The notes beneath the pieces were generated by a model. It was not told the DNA's origin, did no database searches, and saw nothing but the letters and a program-made list of their open reading frames with translations. From Micromonospora sp. Llam0 (lineage in GTDB: Bacteria > Actinomycetota > Actinomycetes > Mycobacteriales > Micromonosporaceae), in the NCBI RefSeq assembly GCF_003751085.1, contig NZ_RJJY01000001.1:4898001-4962000 (forward strand): 64,000 nucleotides of DNA, given 5' to 3'. Of this stretch, positions 60,491 to 64,000 are shown in pieces. A program made the translations under genes and the position numbers. The first letter of the stretch is position 1. The number at the start of each line of letters is the position of its first letter.

Positions 60491-61654
60491 TCAGGGTAGC
60501 ATTTGCCCGCTGCGGTGCAATTCGCTGAGGGTCATCAGCTCTTTGTCCACGATGGCGCGGCCAGCGGCGTCGATCTCTCCGACGTACGTTACGCCGTCCA
60601 CGTTGGCCACCGCACGAACGTGTTCCAGCTTCACGTATTCGTTGTCCAGCAACTCAGAACTCTGGCTGGTGACGATCACCTGGGTGCGCTGCGCGGCGTC
60701 GTCCAACGCCTCGTACATCGCCCCCACCCCGGCCGGGTGCAACGCGGTCTCCGGCTCCTCGATGCCGATCAACGGGATCCGTCCGGCGAACGCCGCCGGC
60801 TGGAACAACGCCGTCAGCACCCCGGCTGCGAGCAGCGTCCCCTCGGACAGCGACTCCCGCAGGAACACCTCCTCGCCGTCACCGGCCGCCCCGGCCCGGA
60901 AGCGAACCTGCACCGTCGAGTAGCGCCCCTCGACCCGCTCGTCGACCCCGAGCGCGTTCGGCACCAGCGCCCCGAGGTAACTGTCCAGCCGTTCCTTACC
61001 GACTGGGTCCTCCCGACCCAGCTCACCCAGCACCGAACCGAGGAAGTGGCCGGTCCTGCCGAGCTGCCCACCGGGCGCCAGCTGTTTGTCCAAGGCCCGC
61101 AACGCGGTCGAGTCCAGTTCGTAGAAGGCCATCGCCCGGAGCCGAGTCTCCAGCACCCCTTGCGGATCGCCCTCGCGAATCACCGACGCCGGCAGCCGCA
61201 ACCGCATGGTGCGGTCCGTCCCCGGGTCCAGCGGCAACCGCAGCTCGCCGTCCGCAAGCCTGATCGTCGCTGCCTCACCCCGCACGAGCAGGGGCAGCTC
61301 ACCCAACGGGTCCTGCGCGACCTCGAAGCCGTACGTCGCCGGGATCGGCGCCTGCCCGGCCTGCCGGGGCGGCAACGCCAGGTCGAGCCGGATCTCGAAC
61401 GACTCCATGGCGCCGCCCGGTCCCCGGTGCAGCAGCGCGCCGAGCCCGCCCCGGTCGGCCACCGCCTGCGGCACCGAGCCGGTCAATGCATCCGCCACGA
61501 AGCGCAGTACGTCGAGGAAGTTCGACTTCCCGGAAGCGTTGAACCCCAGCAGTACGGTCAGCGGCCCGAGCGCCACCTCACAGCCGGCGATCGACCGGAA
61601 GCCCCGCACCCGTACCCGACGGACGAACGGCACTGTCAGGTCAGGCCCGTTCAT
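60491..61654 (-). CDS. AAA family ATPase (RecF/OLD-like)
   Basis: A 387-residue ATPase of the AAA_21 group. ATG 61654 has GGAGGGGG six bases upstream. VRVRGFRSIAGCEVALGPLTVLLGFNASGKSNFLDVLRFV contains the Walker A motif (GFNASGKSN). RESLSEGTLLAAGVLTALF is a signature-like segment, and IPLIGIEEPETALHP is Walker B; VTSQSSELLD follows as the His/Ser switch region. No TOPRIM nuclease domain is attached, so it is not a full OLD protein. It has high GC and sits next to the low-GC operon in the same orientation, but 230 bases separate them. Similar ATPases occur in defence islands. Confidence 0.88.
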   Translation of the reverse strand: MNGPDLTVPFVRRVRVRGFRSIAGCEVALGPLTVLLGFNASGKSNFLDVLRFVADALTGSVPQAVADRGGLGALLHRGPGGAMESFEIRLDLALPPRQAGQAPIPATYGFEVAQDPLGELPLLVRGEAATIRLADGELRLPLDPGTDRTMRLRLPASVIREGDPQGVLETRLRAMAFYELDSTALRALDKQLAPGGQLGRTGHFLGSVLGELGREDPVGKERLDSYLGALVPNALGVDERVEGRYSTVQVRFRAGAAGDGEEVFLRESLSEGTLLAAGVLTALFQPAAFAGRIPLIGIEEPETALHPAGVGAMYEALDDAAQRTQVIVTSQSSELLDNEYVKLEHVRAVANVDGVTYVGEIDAAGRAIVDKELMTLSELHRSGQMLP

Positions 61655-62018
61655 CAGCGGCCCCCTCCGTCGCTCCGTCGCCAGCCCAAACCGCAGGAGA
61701 GTGTCGTTGCCAACCGCCCCGCGCCCGACCCTACCAGTGCGCCGTTTGGCAACATGAGAGCAATCACCCGGGCAGTCGCCTTTCCGATCCTGTGAACAGT
61801 CCCTGGCCACGCCCCCGCATTTGCATACTTCGTTAAGGTCTCAAATAACCTGGCATTGGCGAACACCGACACCCGTACTCTCGTTGCAGCAGACAGGGCT
61901 CGAGCGCTCTGTCCGGCAACTGTCGTTCTGCTAAACCGGCTCCGCGCTGTTTCGACCGGCACTACTCCACGAGAGCCATCCTGTGGAGTAGTAGTCCTCG
62001 GTCGCCGGCAGGGGCTCC
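61655..62018. other. Intergenic region with ATPase promoter and hairpin
   Basis: About 360 bases, with no convincing gene on either strand. It must hold the ATPase promoter (minus strand). The right end contains the hairpin 61961-61992 that follows the epimerase-like gene. Nothing else stands out. Confidence 0.5.
61961..61992 (-). terminator. Hairpin after epimerase-like gene
   Basis: ACTACTCCAC and GTGGAGTAGT form a perfect 10-bp stem with a 12-base loop, 27 bases past the stop at 62019. It is a likely terminator for that transcript. Confidence 0.65.
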
Positions 62019-63035
62019 TCAGCGTCGGATCAGGCTGTTCGCCATGTCGATGACGGCTTCCTCAGCCGGCCGGGGCTGCCAGCCCAACATCCGACGAGCC
62101 TTCTCGCTCGACGCCTCGCGTACCGCCCCGAGCTCAGGCAGCACGAACGCGATCCGCGGGCTGAACCTGGCGGCGAGACGCACCGCCCAGTCCGGCAGCA
62201 CCCGCGTCGACACCCGGTCAGCCTCGTCACCGAGCCGGGTACGCAGCAACACCGCGATGTCCCGCATCGACATGGTGCCGGCGCTGGCCAGGAACCGTTC
62301 CCCGGCCGCCGCCGGATCGGTCATCGCCCGTACGTGCAGGTCTGCGACGTCCCGTACGTCGACCACACCGATGTGGATCCGGGCCAGGACCGGCTGACGG
62401 CCGGTCAGCATCCGGTCGATCTGGTCTGACCACAGGGACCGGTCCGGACCGAGGGCCGGACCGAAGATGCCGACCGGGTTCACCACCGCCAACTCCATGC
62501 CTTCGCCGTCCTTGCGCACGAAGTCCCAGGCGGCGCGTTCGGCGAGCAGCTTCGACTTCGCGTACGCGGAGACCTGCCCCCGTTCCGGATCGGTCCAGTC
62601 CTGTTCGGTGAACAGCCGCTTGTCTGCCGGGTGACCGTACTTCACCGTCACGATCGACGACGTCAGCACCGTACGTCTGACCCCGGCCGTACGTGCCGCG
62701 CCCAGTACCCGCAGCACCCCATCGCGTGCCGGCCCGATGAGTTCGTTCTCGTCGCGGGGCTCGGCCAGCGGCACTGGAGAGGCGACGTGGAGTACGTAGT
62801 CGCATCCGGCCACCGCCTCGGCCCAGCCGTCGTCGGCAGTCAGGTCGGCAACGGCGAAGCTGAGCGCGTCACCCGGTTCCGTTCCCCCCGCCTGCAGCAT
62901 CGTGCGTACGTCGGCGGCACGACCCGCCGAACGCACCGTGGTACGCACCCGATACCCCTGCAGCAGCAGCCGTACGACACAGTGCGCCCCGACGAAGCCG
63001 GAGCCTCCTGTCACCAGCACCTGCTCGCCACTCAT
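62019..63035 (-). CDS. NAD-dependent epimerase/dihydroflavonol reductase-like protein
   Basis: A 338-residue extended SDR. ATG 63035 gives MSGEQVLVTGGSGFVGAHCV, with the Rossmann motif TGGSGFVG. DYVLHVASPVPL matches the dihydroflavonol-4-reductase/cinnamoyl-CoA reductase group, and the active site is Y..K in SAYAKSKLLAE with the serine in TVLTSSIV. The substrate is probably a carbonyl or alcohol compound. No ribosome site is striking. An intergenic gap of about 150 bases precedes it, and a hairpin follows. Confidence 0.9.
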   Translation of the reverse strand: MSGEQVLVTGGSGFVGAHCVVRLLLQGYRVRTTVRSAGRAADVRTMLQAGGTEPGDALSFAVADLTADDGWAEAVAGCDYVLHVASPVPLAEPRDENELIGPARDGVLRVLGAARTAGVRRTVLTSSIVTVKYGHPADKRLFTEQDWTDPERGQVSAYAKSKLLAERAAWDFVRKDGEGMELAVVNPVGIFGPALGPDRSLWSDQIDRMLTGRQPVLARIHIGVVDVRDVADLHVRAMTDPAAAGERFLASAGTMSMRDIAVLLRTRLGDEADRVSTRVLPDWAVRLAARFSPRIAFVLPELGAVREASSEKARRMLGWQPRPAEEAVIDMANSLIRR

Positions 63036-63189
63036 TGCCGACTCCCGACACCGCTCGCACTGTGAACGGGCAACGCACCCCCGCCCCGGACTGCGCCGAA
63101 AGTACCGGTGACACCTATGTCTGCGACCGGGCTGGGCCGATGTTCCCGGACTTGCGACAGCACCGGTGGTCGCAGGATCGACAAATGAT

Positions 63190-64000
63190 CTATCCTGCTG
63201 GCCCTTCCCGGGCGAGGAGCAAGACAACGCCGGTGGCCAGGCAGACGGCGGACGCTGCGGGAGGCAGCAGCCACCACGCCGGTGACCCGATGTCCAACAA
63301 CGACCCGCTGAAGCCGCCGAGCCTACCCGGCCCGGACATCACCCGGATGCTCGCGAGGAAGGCGGCGATCACGGCGGCGAGTACGACTGTCCGCCGTCGG
63401 ATCACCGGGTCGATCCGGGCGATCGCGGCGACGAGCAGCCCGATCACGACAGCGTACGTCCCGGCCGCGAGCAGGTTCAGAAGGCGATCGTCGACGGTGA
63501 CGTCCTCGCCCTGCTGAGTCCACAACAGTGGCTCGACGGCCGAACCGCCGACACCGGCCAGCCCGGCCACCGCTATCAGCACCATCCCGCGTCTGCCCAG
63601 GAGGGTCACCGCCCGGCGACGTGGCGCTGGCATCGACACCGCCGTGGCGGCGATCAGCACCAGGATCACCGCCGACACCTCCTCGGGCGACTTCGCCAGG
63701 CCGCTGGGTTCGTTCGCGGAGGCCGCCGCGACCTCGGCGAGCACGCCACCCCAGCCACCGATGACCGCGATCAGGCGCCAGCCGGCGACCGCCGCGATGA
63801 CCACCAGCGCCCAGATGACGATTCGCGGGCCGGTGCCGGCGAACGCGTTCGGAGCGGAAGACGACTCCGGGAAGCGCAGTGACCAAGCCGCGTCGGTGAC
63901 GGGCGGACGGGCGTACCTGGCGGTCAGCAGGACCGCGCTGACCAGTCCGACCGTCGCCGCCGCATCGGTCCACCACCGCCCAGGCCGGCACGGGACATGC
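63190..64000 (-). CDS. Integral membrane protein, 5' end beyond window
   Basis: Open from the right edge to a TAG at 63190 (270 codons). Six or so hydrophobic helices are visible, beginning with TVGLVSAVLLTARYA and IVIWALVVIAAVAGWRLIAVIGG, then VSAVILVLIAATAVSM, GMVLIAVAGLAGVGG, LNLLAAGTYAVVIGLLVAAIA, TVVLAAVIAAFLASI and a last helix WWLLPPAASAVCLATGVVLLLA. No family is recognised. The gene starts outside the window, so its length and operon cannot be judged. A start at 63804 seen inside the frame is probably internal. Confidence 0.65.
   Translation of the reverse strand, partial: HVPCRPGRWWTDAAATVGLVSAVLLTARYARPPVTDAAWSLRFPESSSAPNAFAGTGPRIVIWALVVIAAVAGWRLIAVIGGWGGVLAEVAAASANEPSGLAKSPEEVSAVILVLIAATAVSMPAPRRRAVTLLGRRGMVLIAVAGLAGVGGSAVEPLLWTQQGEDVTVDDRLLNLLAAGTYAVVIGLLVAAIARIDPVIRRRTVVLAAVIAAFLASIRVMSGPGRLGGFSGSLLDIGSPAWWLLPPAASAVCLATGVVLLLAREGPAG

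Noticed and set aside
60503..61795. A 430-codon plus-strand frame
   Set aside because: Antisense to the AAA ATPase, whose Walker motifs are intact; the plus reading has no domain.

Overview
The window is typical high-GC actinobacterial chromosome. Codon use, GTG starts with GTGA overlaps, leaderless promoters, DUF3152, DUF397/DUF5753 and DUF6244-like genes together suggest a soil or plant-associated Micromonosporaceae (Micromonospora or a near relative). That assignment is an inference from gene content; no rRNA gene is present. No tRNA, rRNA, CRISPR array or intact insertion sequence was seen.

Left part (1-17 kb): a carbohydrate-degrading and housekeeping mix. It holds a GH95-like hydrolase (cut by the window edge), a DUF3152 lipoprotein protease-like gene, a TauE/SafE exporter, a GH1 beta-glucosidase behind a truncated LacI regulator, a catalase-fold protein, RtcB RNA ligase, a secreted GH11 xylanase with CBM2, a methyltransferase, an ADP-ribosylglycohydrolase, an XRE(DUF5753)/DUF397 pair, and a secreted GH43-CBM6-CBM2 enzyme. 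Several polysaccharide genes carry LacI-type palindromes upstream.

Middle part (17-46 kb): two giant uncharacterised proteins (1218 and 1553 aa) encoded back to back, preceded on the same strand by a ThuA-like lipoprotein and a MarR/GbsR-type regulator. The regulator is divergent from an ABC-2 exporter with a leaderless promoter. Then come a DM13/response regulator/histidine kinase operon, a TetR regulator with twin operators facing a small membrane protein, an SDR-TetR-SDR operon, a LuxR-family (LAL) regulator, an LPVTG surface protein with a DUF3558-like lipoprotein, an SDR facing an HxlR regulator, and a sugar ABC importer followed by a decayed gene end.

Right part (46-64 kb): accessory DNA. 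It includes a 393-aa orphan, a three-gene set (small protein, DivIVA-like protein, cysteine-rich 736-aa protein) between strong hairpins, an AlpA-like HTH, an XRE-TPR regulator and NUDIX pair, a MazEF-like module with a frameshifted toxin, a DUF1905 remnant, a membrane-protein gene that looks split by a frameshift, and a four-gene helical (DUF6244-like) cluster. Next is a clearly lower-GC three-gene operon (2TM plus PLD-like domain, cupin-like, HD-domain), followed by an AAA ATPase. The low-GC operon and the giant-protein pair are the best candidates for undescribed systems. A nucleoside-diphosphate-sugar-epimerase-like reductase and a membrane protein cut by the edge close the window.
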